A stretch of DNA of 64,000 bases from Liolophura sinensis (GCF_032854445.1 NC_088295.1:29818470-29882469); one strand, 5' to 3'; counted from the first letter of the stretch, positions 39,293 to 51,224 are shown. Translations and numbers: made by a program. The notes: generated by a model not told the origin, from the letters alone.

Positions 39293-39492
39293 NNNNNNNN
39301 NNNNNNNNNNNNNNNNNNNNNNNNNNNNNNNNNNNNNNNNNNNNNNNNNNNNNNNNNNNNNNNNNNNNNNNNNNNNNNNNNNNNNNNNNNNNNNNNNNNN
39401 NNNNNNNNNNNNNNNNNNNNNNNNNNNNNNNNNNNNNNNNNNNNNNNNNNNNNNNNNNNNNNNNNNNNNNNNNNNNNNNNNNNNNNNNNNNN
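39293..39492. other. Assembly gap, 200 N
   Basis: Exactly 200 unknown bases, a customary placeholder length for a gap of unknown size. It lies between the fold-back's right arm and a decapitated V-type SINE, so assembly probably broke on repeats. Open frames reported across it are meaningless. Confidence 0.98.
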
Positions 39493-39590
39493 GTGAGTTT
39501 TCCCCGAGCTCTGACCTCTTCCCTCTTACTATAATGCTGACCACCGTCTTAGAAGTGAAATATTCGTGGTATGGCGTAAAACACCAATCA
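39493..39590 (+). mobile_element. V-type SINE 3' part, adjoining the assembly gap
   Basis: The first base after the gap is already inside the V region, followed by ACTATAATGCTGACCACCG, TAGAAGTGAAATATTC and TATGGCGTAAAACACC. The head, if present, lies within the gap. Confidence 0.65.
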
Positions 39591-42500
39591 TGTACTTAAA
39601 TTATTTAATTCATGTAAATGAATCTATTCTTTATTCATTCTATACAGAATAATTCATGTACAGACCTTCCGCTTTCTAGATATCAAGTAACTCCTGTTTG
39701 AATTCAATTGCACATATTTTATTGCGTTAGGGAATGGGAACAAGTTAAAGGAAACGTAAAGCCCCCTTTCACTAAATAAATATAGTTTAACCGTTTTACT
39801 ATAGATGTGAAAAAGGAATTGTATTAAATTAAGACATCAGATACGGCAATAGAGAAAAAGAGTTTTTCTACAGTCATGAGGGAGATTATTCAAAAGGTTA
39901 AGCTGGAATGTGGACAATGGAAGAAAAAATGCGAAGCGTCTTCCCGCGGATTTCCACAAGAACAAGATGAATTTAGTGTCAAGTTTACCCGTTCACGGTC
40001 ATAGTTCAAGGCACCTGGAACACCTGCTTCTAGCCCTGACTTCTTGAATGATCAGTTCATTCCCAAGAGCACGATACCAAGCACGATTCACAAGTGTTAC
40101 ATGTGATCAAGCCACAAGTCAGTATAGTTAGCAGTGACCAGACTGTAACTGCCGCAGGTGACTCCCACGCATATATCAAGGCCGATCATGTCATGTCCAC
40201 GTTTAGTCGGAATGCGTCTCCTGTGTTTTTCTTTCTTTGCATGACATTTTCCAATTCCAACATGTCGCAGAAAGCAGTATGCCATATGCCATAAAAGGAA
40301 ATGTTATTTTCTCAAAATAGACTGATTTATAAACTGATTGGTAGCACATTGAAAATAAAATAAAATAAATTTAAATATAAGGAGCAAACTAATTAAATTT
40401 GTTGCATCTTATTCACTGTTTTGGGGATGTAAAAGTAAACAATAGGCTACAGCTTTAAGGAAAAATTCACGAAGATAGCATGTCTGGGGATTTGACCGTG
40501 TTTTGTCATCAACCACTGTGCAATGTTTGTGTCATTGTTTGCTCTCCTGTATTTCTGTAAACGATGTTGTTGATTTTTTTTGGGGCCACTTTTCTATGAA
40601 TGATACGAAATTTAAGGTCTAAATCAGTAATCAATGTATTTCTTTTGAACAATTTCATTCACTTCTTCATTAATTAACAGAAATGCGAAAATCGGCCTAG
40701 AAGTTCTACTTATCTGAGGTACCAGAGAGCTTTGTGTTCAATACTGTAAAAAACGCATTACACTGGATTCCGCACTGTGCTCATCCCGAAACCCTTCGTG
40801 ATTCATGAATATCAGCCAAAAAAAAAAAAAAGAAACACATAGCCCAGCACTATGGTGAAAAAAAATCACAGAATTTCATCTTTGTCTTGTCATTACTTAA
40901 GATTTATGAACCCAATTTCAACGTATATGATTTATGCACGCTGGACACAACAATATTTCATGAGATTGGCACGGCGTTGACTGGACAAGATCAACCCGTA
41001 AAAAGTCCTTTCACATGAATTTCCTAGCTTTTTTGAATTGGATGAGTTATGACAAAAGAAAATTGCCTTTGCGAGCTGTGGGGATACTGTAGCCGATGTA
41101 ACCATCATTTTCACGTTAGTATATTCATCTACATCAGGCGCTCTTATCGTATTATCGTAGACATAAATATTGGCATATATCCGTCAGCTGTAGACGCCAT
41201 CAATATCAATTCTTTTCCGCCACAATCCCGGAGTATAAGATCGCGGCTTTAGACCCGATTTGCGTTTTCGCAAATCTGCTTTTCAACGATATGAGTTTAT
41301 CGCTGATCGTTCGTACAACAGACTTCCAGTTTTTGTATTCGATCAGCTGATGCTAAAATGACTCCAGTTTATTGATACAAGCTGCTATAGAACACAAACC
41401 CACACACTCGCTACTATTACTCGTAACTAGTCAACTACCACTGTCGTCAATGCTCTGGTTTTACTCTCTGCGCCGTTGTTCTTGTATATTGAACCAAAAG
41501 CAACGATGACAATGTAGTTGTCTGTTTCTGCCCCCTCCCACTGTTTTCTGCAACACACTTTTCAGACCATTTACTTCATATAAACTGTTTTCCAGAATAA
41601 CAGTTTTTCTTGCCTTAACTTTCGATCTTGCTGTTTGGTGACATGAACATTTTTTATATTCTGTCAAAACCATCCACTAGAAAAAGATTTTCATATTATT
41701 CGTGTACTCGTAACACATGTGAATGTTTATCTGTGTTGTTTTAAAATAAAATCAGTAAGCTTGTGTTCCTCCGTTTATATTTACCTCATTACATTCAAGT
41801 TTATATTGAGAGCTCTGCACCTTTATTTCATTAAGCACCACACATATAGCACGCATATTGCGAGAAAACCTTTTTCCCAACCAATGTCAAATCAATGGTA
41901 ATGTTTTCACTTGACGTTCATTTAGAATTTAACCTGAATTTCAACATTTTTTTCTAACAATGCTGGACGGTAAATCCTTCCACGGCATCACCTCATGTAA
42001 CTATTAAACAGCGAGTGTTTCTTGTGCAACAACGATTGGATGAATGACAGAATTCTTATTGCTTTGCATCCCGGCTGTGTCAGGCAAAGCGGGCATTGAA
42101 TAGCAAAGTATTTCGTTAATAGCCAGAGTGTTGTTTAGCATTATACATACTCCATACTTTTTAACTTAGGCTGTTGTGGTTAGATTTATAGTCGGGGGTA
42201 ATGTCATGTACCGTGATGCCAATTTTGAACCACTTTACCCCAGTAAATACACGGGTAGGGATCTCTTAATAATCCCCATTCCATATTTTCCCTACTGGCT
42301 ACTCTGTATGTGGTGTCATTTAATTAATACCCAAACACCCATTTCATATCTTTATTGATGACATTATTTTATCGAGTAGGGAGCCGATGGTTACCACGTG
42401 GTGTACGGAGCGAACAATTCAAAAGCTGTCATCATCCAGTTTTACGGCTGGAAGAAACCGGCGTGTCCATAGCCAACAATGGCCCTTTGCCAAATCACGC

Positions 42501-43084
42501 GAAGAATACACGACATTGGTGAACTTTTTATAAGACCACACACAACAGCACCAAAACACACACAACCCCCCCCCCCCCAAAAAAAAACCCACCAAATAAT
42601 AAAAGCAATCTTAAATTTTGAATTTTCTGCCCTGGAATGATAATGAACACATGTCTCGCATGATCTAGCGATTTAAAGGCTATCTGTTAATCATCTACGG
42701 TCATCTGTCTTCAATAATTTATTTCGCCGTTTAAAATAAACTAAGGCATGCATCTACAGCGTCAAAGTTTCGAGTGTTATACCCTTTCCATACAGATTTA
42801 TAGTGCCCAGCTGCATGCAAATGCTGGTTTTCAAACAAACATGTGTTACATGCGTACACCTGGCGTCCATCATTATCTGCAGTTATGCATATTGATGCAG
42901 GACACTTTTTATCGCTCAGTTGATCTGGTTTACCAAAGAGTTTTATACTATTTATACTGAAAGCATGTGGTACTCAAGAGTTAACGATATAGGTTTCGTT
43001 GAATTTATATGTACCATATATTTTAAGGCCATATGTCATAAAACAGGATAAGAAATAAAGGTGATAATGAAGGTTTTGAAACTC
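39591..43084. other. No recognised feature
   Basis: AT-rich with short, unrecognised ORFs. It contains the C13-A9 tract and an A-rich run near 40818. No repeat family identified. Confidence 0.4.
42566..42587. repeat. C13-A9 double homopolymer
   Basis: On the minus strand this reads T9 then G13, the same polarity as the tract at 25909-25936. A G11 run also occurs at 17179-17189. Confidence 0.9.
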
Positions 43085-43255
43085 ATGTAGACGCGTTAAT
43101 TTTCCAAAATGTGGACAATAAAACCAGAGCAGCGATGACAGAGTGAAAGTTGTCAAATGTTCACACCTAACGCGTGAAATCCGGCATTTTGTTAATTTAC
43201 CTCGGTTTTATTCTAACTTTTTCATGTAACTGTTTCAATAGTAGCAAAATATACG
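43085..43255 (+). repeat. Repeat H copy, first of a close pair
   Basis: It has AATAAAACCAGAGC, a variant of the TCACACGTAACC core (TTCACACCTAACG), then GTGAAATCCGG, TTGTTAATTTACCTC and TTTTATTCTAAC. A second diverged copy starts about 380 bases downstream on the same strand, consistent with local tandem duplication. Confidence 0.5.
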
Positions 43256-43464
43256 TGCCCTAATATCATGGGTTAAGCAGAATTGTAAAACAATGCAGTG
43301 ATGAGACTCGTCGACGTCATTGGCTAATATAAGAAATGCTGTGTTGTTTCCACATTTAGTAAGCAATATTATGAGAACAATACAGAAGGGCCAGGACGTG
43401 GAGATGCTTAGTTCACCGTCAAAATCCTGGTTTATGAAGGATACAATGGTAAAAGACTTACAAC

Positions 43465-43615
43465 ATAGGAAGAGTAAAACCAGAGCGGTGACGACACTGT
43501 GTAGGTGCTCAAAGAGTCATACGTTACTAGTGAAATATGGTTTCTTGTCAATTTACCCCCGTAATGGTTTCTTCTACCTGTTCATGTTAATGATTAAATA
43601 GCAGCAATTTAAATT
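43465..43615 (+). repeat. Repeat H copy, second of a close pair
   Basis: It begins with AGTAAAACCAGAGCGGTGAC, continues through a diverged core to AGTGAAATATGG and TTCTTGTCAATTTACC, and ends near ATAGCAGCAATTT. It parallels 43085-43255 along its whole length with many substitutions. Confidence 0.45.
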
Positions 43616-45099
43616 TTTGATAATTATTTATTGACCTTCCTTGGTCGTTGCTTAACGACATATGCAATTAGGAATTCTTAACGTATACGTGGAAATCAGT
43701 TTCATGTTTGAAGGAAGCTGGAGTGCCAGTCGAAAACCTCGCACGAAGACGTTCAAATGAAAGCTATTAAGTCACTGTGCTGATAGATCAGTAGGCCTAC
43801 GACACCCGTTATGTTTATGAGAAGAGGGAGATGGCTTAAACTCTTTGAAAATCAGGGCGTAAAGTCCCAGCCTAAGATGGGATAGAATTTATTACAACAG
43901 CAGTGTTCGTCGATCACAAACTGGGACACTTGTGATATGAACTATAAGGCCTCGTTCCATTAACCAGGGAAAATACACTAAACATTTCTCTTGACTTAAC
44001 ATCACATGGTCTTTCGGTAGACCTTTGTCTTGCAACCACGCTGTACAGTACATCTTCTTCAGAGGGTACCCACATATGTTGTTAATTTCTACACTATAAG
44101 GTACCAAACGGCAGTTATATGGTCATATGGAACGTTACGGCGCTGTCTCTGATAATAAGCTGACTTCGCTTTAAGCGATCATAAGCGTTAATGAATGAAA
44201 TGAAGCGTTTACTATCTCTTAAAATACCTTGCTGGAAAAAGAAAAAGATAACTCACTTTGAAACTCAGCTAAGGTCATGTGGCATTAAGTACAGTGTAGG
44301 GAGTCCTATTTAAGAGGCAATCACAACTGATAATGCAAAAAGTGCTTGTGTAACATAGGCCACGTTAGTTAACTTCGCATTTACAGGAAATATCGGCCTG
44401 TGGTTAGGAGGTCTAAGAAACAAAATTGATTACAGCTGAAAAGAAAGATTGAATAAACCCCAAATCAGGTAGATTTTTCATTTATTGTACACGTTCATGG
44501 AAAATTCCATAAGCGACTCTCACAGTTTTCTTTTTTATTCTGCTTTACTTTTAAGGATAATGGAGCTTGGTAAGATGAAGGTTGCGAGTATTCATTTGAC
44601 ATAGTGATAATGTAAAGCAAGCGATTTTTTATAGAATCAGGAATGTACATGTCTAGTACATATGGTGATAATTGAGGAAAGACTTGCCTCACTGGTAACT
44701 GGAGTATATGTAGTGCGCAGTTGGTATAAACATAATTAATTGAAGGATTACTTCTCACAGTTGCGCATGCCTCTCCATTTCCAAATTGTGTTAGTGTTTT
44801 GAGACCCATGCCGTGATGTCACACACGTGTTGAAACAATCCGTAATAAGACTTCAAACGAATCATCACACTTCCACTGTAGTATGAAATAACATTCTCTA
44901 TAAAATACGTCATAAGCTACGTTGTGCATTGAGCGACTCTACTAATATCGGTTAAATCAGCATTTATGTAATAATTGCTAAATTAAAGCCATTTAAGAGT
45001 AAGTTTTGAATTTATATTTGTATGAAATTATTAAGAACATTTAACTGAATATTCTACCTTGACATTGATGATAACTTGATGTTGAAGAAACTCAAATTA

Positions 45100-45275
45100 T
45101 GTTTTTATTGGTGTTTTACGCCGTGCTCAAGAATGTTTCACTTGTAATTCAAACGGCCAGCATTATACTGGAAGGAAACCAGGCAGATCCAGGGGGACCC
45201 ACAACCGTCCACAGGTTGCTGACAGACATCCCCGCAAACGTCCGGAGAGGAGGCCAGCATGAAAACGCGAATTTA
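45100..45275 (-). mobile_element. V-type SINE variant with an alternative 5' end, copy 1
   Basis: The tail and V region match the family (GGTGTTTTACGCCGTGCTCA, then CGGCCAGCATTATAC), and the order holds up to GGAGGCCAGCATGAAAAC. There the tRNA-like head is replaced by GAAAACGCGAATTTATTG. The second copy 180 bases away switches at the same point, which suggests a distinct subfamily or a shared event. Confidence 0.65.
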
Positions 45276-45454
45276 TTGATTTATTTATCAGGGAGTCCTT
45301 TAAGCAATATTCCTCTAAAAAAGCTGTGTATTAGTGGTACACAGCGTTGAGGGAAAAATGCACATCAATATTATTTTGTGTACCAACCATACACAAATTG
45401 TGTAATTCATGAAACACATTCACAATGTATGTGTGTCCCCGTCCCCGATACACA

Positions 45455-45590
45455 TGTTAACGGCGGGCAACATTATGTTGGGAAGAAACCGGGCAGAACC
45501 CGGGGGGCAACCCACGACAATCTACACGTTATCACTAGATATTCCCACGAACTACCGGGGAGGAAGCCAGAATGAAAACACAAATTAAGT
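45455..45590 (-). mobile_element. V-type SINE variant with an alternative 5' end, copy 2
   Basis: It contains CGGGCAACATTATG, GAAACCGGGCAGAACCCGGG and GGAGGAAGCCAGAATGAAAA in family order on the minus strand. It lacks the 3' tail and ends, like its neighbour, in GAAAACACAAATT rather than in the tRNA-like head. Confidence 0.6.
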
Positions 45591-46574
45591 GTAACGTACC
45601 GTACATGTACCTTGTACAGACATATGTTTTAGCATAAGCAGGACAGAGAGTGAAAGTTGCGGTGTGTATAAAATGATACACAATGGGCGCTCATTAGCTG
45701 ACATAGATATGAGATATGATTCCCTGGGTTACCATCTGTCACCCGAGATAACCTTGAATCAAGGTACATGTCCCAAAATTCAGTTTAGCGTAGGCTAAAC
45801 ATAAACCAGTGACAATTTTGTGGACTTTACAAAAGTGTAGAATAGTACATAAGAAATCTCCCTCCACGTTCTTGTCGAACATTTTGTAATGGTGGTGAAC
45901 AAAATCTAAATCTTAGTGTAAAATATTTTTTGAAAAGCCAAGATGTTTCCTGCAGTTATATGTGTAGGAGGATCGATATTTGCCATAAAAGGCAAGTATT
46001 TAAACCGCCGCTTGATTCACCCATTTATCATTGAGTTAATCAGTTACTACCATGAATATACGCGGGGCCAAAATTTATTTCATGAAACTTATCTTCCTTG
46101 GTCTGTATCTAGAAATAACCCCTGATTGCTTGAGGTTTCTTTGTTTGTATTATTTACTGCTCATATACGGCTGTGGTAGTGTACTCAGTTGCCCAACAGC
46201 TATCGAATAAAAAGAAAAAGAATCGTATATTAATCACAATATTCCAGCCAAGTTCCTACCTTACGGTCAAAGCATATCACATAAGAAATTAGCCGTTAGA
46301 GACAATAAAAGGCGGTGTCAGATAGAGAAAGGTTATCAGTGTATTACAACACTGTGTCCATCATTGTATGGTCATAGCCACGGATTTATTAAACAACAGA
46401 AGTCTCAAACACTCTTAAGCACAAATCGTAAACTGTCATCATGATACTACAATGTTAAATGTAGAGAAAATGTGAGTGTCAATATCTTAAAATGTTACGA
46501 CTTGTAATGAAATTTGTAACTTTATGACGTTAGATTACAAAATGTTAGCATAGTTCAAGTTATTCATTTAGTTA

Positions 46575-46795
46575 TTCATTTGATACGTGTTTCACGTCGA
46601 ACAACGGACAGTATTATGGTGGGTGAAAACGGGGTAGACCCACGACCTTCCACAGGCTGATGGAAGATCTTCCCACGTACGACCGTAGAGGAATCCAAGA
46701 GCATGGACTTGAAATCACAGAAACTGCATGGGTGAGAATCTGCTCCGTGATTGCGTCGCACTGGCGCGCTAACGACCTCGGCCACGGAGGCCCGA
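46575..46795 (-). mobile_element. V-type SINE, near full length but diverged
   Basis: It runs from the degraded tail (CGTGTTTCACGTCGAACAAC) through the V region and box B-like GATTTCAAGTCC to a head ending GGGCCTCCGTGGCC. Several short deletions are present. No clear target-site duplication was seen. Confidence 0.7.
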
Positions 46796-49700
46796 AATAA
46801 AGAAATGCCTGCGGCGCAATTACCAACAAATGTTAACTTGACATTGAAATTGTACTGGTTCACAACTTCGGAGTCAAGTAGCGCCAAATGATAAGAACAG
46901 CAGATATTTAATGGACAGGCAAGTATAAAGGAAAATCTTACAATTCATTCACCACTGAATCGCCATATATAACTCAACCCGTTAAGGCCATGACATATGT
47001 CACTCTTATGGGGCATTTCCGATGTCAGCTGCTTCGTAAATGCGCTTCGCGCGTGTTATAATCGCCAGTTTTTCCAACGCTGTTCGCGCTGCGAACGTGA
47101 ATGCCGTGAGTTAAGTTTCTGAATGACAGACACATGAATATTATAAACACAAAAATAAAGCTCGTTCCAGTTGTCTGGGGATCACGACTGTTCTAAAATT
47201 GTCTCTTCTACACCTCGTGCATTGCACTCAAAGCAGCGATACATTATCTCAACAAGTGGAACTCTTTGCAACAAGTGTAAATTTGAATCGCAGAAACGAA
47301 TATTAATATTTCCTCAATATTTAGGAACATCTTGTTTGTTTTGTGCATAAACTGGATGCAGGTGATTCGCAGAAATAGTAGTTGTTCACAACACGGCCAA
47401 TTAAATGTGGGCTGGGTTGGATAAGTGTGAACAAAAAAGCACAGACCAAGTGCACTCAACTTTAAAACCATCCTACAGAGACTGTTAAAGGGCGAAAATG
47501 GAAGGATTTCTGGTTTGGGAAAAGTTATCCAGTGCGAGAATTCTACACACCATTTCGTTTGCCCAACAGACATGACGGAACTAAAGCTGTTAACATATAT
47601 AAGACTAGGCTCCTTCTATACTTCTGACATTTATTTACATGCAAGCCAGAACATATATATGTATATTATGAGATATTTAAAAAGCAAACACAACCATCAG
47701 TATATGTATCATAGTATAATCAAAACAAGAAAGACTTTCAGTTAATGTAAATAAGACAACATCTATAGTTGATCATATCTCGTCTATTGTTGAAGAGGAA
47801 AATTTCATTCTCTAAGGCTACCAAATATATAATTCGGATAACATCGGATAACCCGTCTACTATGTAACACTGTTGTTTATTTGGATGTGGAACGTATGGT
47901 GAGTATATCAAATAAATAACACCTTGGATGTAAAATCAATGCAAAGGGCTATACGTTATAGATAGTAAAGTAGACAGTACACAATTCAGCAAGGGGTACA
48001 CAACGGCAAACACAAAGCGGATCTTTGGAACTAAACGTCACAGACAGATATTCCACTACCAGTCATGTCCGGAAAAAATAATCCAGAACATAGCATGGGC
48101 TGAAAGTAATACGAACGTGTAGCCAACAATACGAACGTGTAGCCAACATGGACAATCGTAATCTGTACGATAAATACAACAAATACCATACTATATGTAG
48201 CTACGACTGATACTTTGACTGTAACGGCGACACGGGTGTCAGATGTGAGTACAATTGGCTGAGTTGACCAATATCAAACAGATGCTACACATAAATGTGT
48301 GTGATTGTGCATATATAACGATGCTGAGTTCTGGCTGTGACTGTGATGATTGATGGTGAGGTGGAACGTGGAACATATGAATTTTGTGCGTCGTACGTCA
48401 AAAAATAATCATTTTAACTGGTGACGTAATATCATGCATGTTACAGGTAAGCTTAATAATTGTAGCCTTGTTAGACACATTTCGTTCAGATTTTTATTTT
48501 CACTAGCCATATATCTAATTATACGTCAAGAATAACGATCAAAAAATCAATTTATGGAAAGCAGTAAAATAGAATAACTCTTTCGAGAACAAATTTGTTG
48601 CTTTGCAAAGAAATCATTACTGCCATTGGTATTCTAATGGACCTTCAAGACCTGGACGCTGTTGCTATTTTACTGACGTCTTTCGATTCGCCTGATTCTA
48701 AGATGCAAGATATAGGATACGTTGAGTAAACTTCACATAGCTAGGCAAAGATTGGCAGGTTGTGTTCACAACTGACAGATCAACACAGCCTAATGTAACT
48801 TTTAAGTTGTATTCTCTTGCTCTCATGTTCAACGGCAGATTGCTGCAGACGTGATTTACCGAAGATTAACTTAGCGACAGGTGTACCAAAAATTGATCAG
48901 CGTATAATAATCGATATAAAGCCAGGAGATATAAACTCATGGCAGTTCTCCAAAGGAATTACAGTTATTAATCCTTGAAGTATCGCATGCGTGAGCAATC
49001 TTAGGAGAAAAATCTCTCTGAGCAGGAGACATCAATGACGTTCGATCTCCTGATCTAAATGCCCTTGTCACGTTTTTGTGTTAGTCAAACTGAGCGTGAG
49101 GGATTGGCCGTGTACATTTAAATAAAGTTTCAGAGATATTAAGTCTAGAGCATACATTTTCAGAGATCAATAGCAGCTTTTCTAAGGCGTGTAGTTCACT
49201 TTGTTTAACGTTATAACACAACATATAACACAAAACGCCTTACTTTTGAAAAGGCTACACATGTATGGCTTTAGCCAATAATGTCCTATGCGAGGTTTCG
49301 AAGAGCTTTCTTCACATTTGTTTTGATCAACAAGCTGTCAGATAGCAGAAAAAAATACGTATTCGCCAATCTTCAACTTGTTCTATTCAGTTGTATAGGA
49401 TGTTTTTCTCAGCGATAAATGTAAATGGCTCTACGCTTACTTGTGGTAAACCGTTTAAAGTTAAAAAAAAAGTCCACATGTTCATGTGTTTCGCACTGGA
49501 CGATTTTGTGTGCACCTTATTAGTATCACCGTGCCTCCGTCAGGCATATGAAACTATTTCTCATTAGTGGTTGCAGAAAACAACAGCTTGTTGACATTTG
49601 TCACAATGCTGAAGGAAACCGCTTTAAATATATTTAAACAATACAACAGGAATACAATGAATCAATGAACGTAAAATGCCATATACTGGAACATGTGTTC

Positions 49701-49884
49701 CAGCATCTGAAAGGACAGTTTTGTTGTGAATAAACGAGCACTGTGTGACAACTATAAAAAATCTGGTTCTAAATGTAACTGAAGTTTTTTCATCTTCCTT
49801 TTGTATACCACAATATTCCACGAAAACATGTTATTCAATATGTAACCACAACAGAGCGTAGAGAATATAGGATCGCAATAGTTT
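46796..49884. other. Region downstream of the GPCR gene
   Basis: It should contain the receptor's 3' UTR. The nearest AATAAA I saw on the minus strand is at 48498-48493, about 1.4 kb past the stop codon, so the UTR is long, uses a variant signal, or is spliced. Otherwise only the 20-bp duplication at 48.1 kb stands out. Confidence 0.35.
48108..48147. repeat. Perfect 20-bp tandem duplication
   Basis: The unit AATACGAACGTGTAGCCAAC occurs twice with no difference, indicating a recent local duplication. Confidence 0.9.
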
Positions 49885-51000
49885 TTAGTCTTTGTACACT
49901 TTGAAATACGTACTGCTGGTGTCCTCATTTAGTCCTTTGGTGTAATGACACTGACTGACCATTGTAGAGGGAGTGTGGTCTGTTCCCGACTTCGTCATCC
50001 TGCGTGGACAGCAGCGGCACAAGTAACGCTGGAAATATTTCCTGAACTGCTCACTTTGTAAGTACAGTGCTATCGGGTTCATGCAGGAGTTACTAAAAGC
50101 CAAACAGAATCCCAGCACCTTGAACACGTACCAAAACTGATTGAAATCGAACAAGTCGTAAGCGTTTCCCAAGAGATAGATGTGTCTGGGCAGCCAACAT
50201 ATAATGAATATGAACACAAAGGACAACACTAGCTTGGCCACCTGCGTGCGAGCAGCATTGGTTCGTGAGGAGCCGTGGCGATTGGATGATACTTCCACCA
50301 GGATATGTGAGTTACTGGAGAGAAGAGTACGTGCCATCAGGCTATAGCATGTCCAAATTATTATTAAAGGCACAGCAAAGAAAAGAATAAAACGGTAAGT
50401 AACATGAAATGGCATGTACCAAAATCCCCAGGCTTCTGGGTAAGGATCACAGTAGCTTACACAATAGTAAACATGTACCTTTATCTCTGAGCCTATGGCG
50501 TCGGGTATCGCTAGAGTTAAGCTGATCATCCAAACAGCCGAGGCTAGACAAACGGTCTTCTTCATTGAAATCGCTGACCGTTTCCTCATTGGGTGGGAGA
50601 TCGCCAAATAACGGTCAACGCTGAGAAGAGTTAAAGTAAACACGGAAACACCAAGGGACAAAGTCTCCATAAAATAGTTTACCTTGCACAAAGTCATGCC
50701 GAAATGCCAAACCGGAAACGTGAAAGAAAACGCCGAAAATGGTACAGCGAGAAGAAGGAAGAGAAAATCTCCGAATGCCAACGAAACGAGGTAAATGTTT
50801 GGAATCGTTCTCATTTGTTTACATTTCAGAACGATTAGAATCACAGAAGCATTTCCAATTAATCCCGTGAGCAGAATAAAACCGAACACAATTGGGACGG
50901 CAATCTGAGCTTTCTTGTCCATCGGAATATGGTGAGTGTCATTTAAAAGACTGCAATCAGAAAAACTCATTGTCTGGTTGTTACCGTTAGCTGAAGTCAT
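49885..51000 (-). CDS. Class A neuropeptide GPCR, bombesin/CCHamide/endothelin-receptor type, single exon
   Basis: Predicted seven-transmembrane receptor of 371 residues at the plasma membrane, probably coupling a secreted peptide to G proteins. Seen: N-glycosylation sequons at N8 and N20; TM1 about 33-57 with the GN pair at 49-50; TM2 about 67-90 with LAFGD (D78); C105 at the start of TM3, able to pair with C180 or C184 in extracellular loop 2; DRY at 129-131; W157 in TM4; P211 in TM5; CWLP at 268-271 in TM6; NPIALY at 308-313 in TM7; and a C328/C330/C331 cluster fit for palmitoylation. The stretch LGVSVFTLT before DRY and the CWLPRH motif recall CCHamide, bombesin and EP/GGNG receptors; this subgroup call is from memory. 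The ATG is the first in frame, since an in-frame TAA lies at 51010-51012. No frameshift or missing key residue is seen. The coding sequence has no intron; a 5' UTR intron cannot be excluded. The second loop cysteine is slightly unusual. No AATAAA was spotted downstream before about 48493-48498. The GPCR call is near certain; the ligand is inferred. Confidence 0.95.
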   Translation of the reverse strand: MTSANGNNQTMSFSDCSLLNDTHHIPMDKKAQIAVPIVFGFILLTGLIGNASVILIVLKCKQMRTIPNIYLVSLAFGDFLFLLLAVPFSAFSFTFPVWHFGMTLCKVNYFMETLSLGVSVFTLTLLSVDRYLAISHPMRKRSAISMKKTVCLASAVWMISLTLAIPDAIGSEIKVHVYYCVSYCDPYPEAWGFWYMPFHVTYRFILFFAVPLIIIWTCYSLMARTLLSSNSHILVEVSSNRHGSSRTNAARTQVAKLVLSFVFIFIICWLPRHIYLLGNAYDLFDFNQFWYVFKVLGFCLAFSNSCMNPIALYLQSEQFRKYFQRYLCRCCPRRMTKSGTDHTPSTMVSQCHYTKGLNEDTSSTYFKVYKD

Positions 51001-51182
51001 TTTGAAAGTTTAACTAAAATAGTACCTGCCACTTTATCCTCTGTAGTTCATTCTTTTCTCATGACAATCAGTTGAGCACAGTGAAAAACATACTGACGGC
51101 CAAAGTCTTAACCACGATAATTTCACAACATGAATCCAACTGACATGTGCTTGCTGACTTCTTTCATCGCATTCCCTCGGAC

Positions 51183-51224
51183 GATACTGAAAGCCTCTCG
51201 ATATTTTGTGCTGATTTATATATA
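51183..51224 (-). promoter_or_regulatory. Core promoter (TATA box plus initiator) for the GPCR gene
   Basis: On the minus strand, TATATATAAAT spans 51224-51214, directly preceded by a GC-rich GGCGGG stretch. A TCAGT initiator-like pentamer follows at 51190-51186. Taking its A (51188) as +1 puts the first T of TATAAA (51220) at -32, close to the usual metazoan spacing. This predicts a leader of about 188 nt if it is unspliced. Inferred from sequence only; a spliced leader starting elsewhere is the alternative. Confidence 0.5.

Noticed and set aside
39003-39599. 198-codon ORF across the gap
   Set aside because: One third of it is unknown bases and the rest is the inverted-repeat arms and a SINE.
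51155-51159. DPE-like AGTCA downstream of the GPCR initiator
   Set aside because: It sits at +30 to +34, two bases off the strict spacing, and the promoter already has a TATA box.
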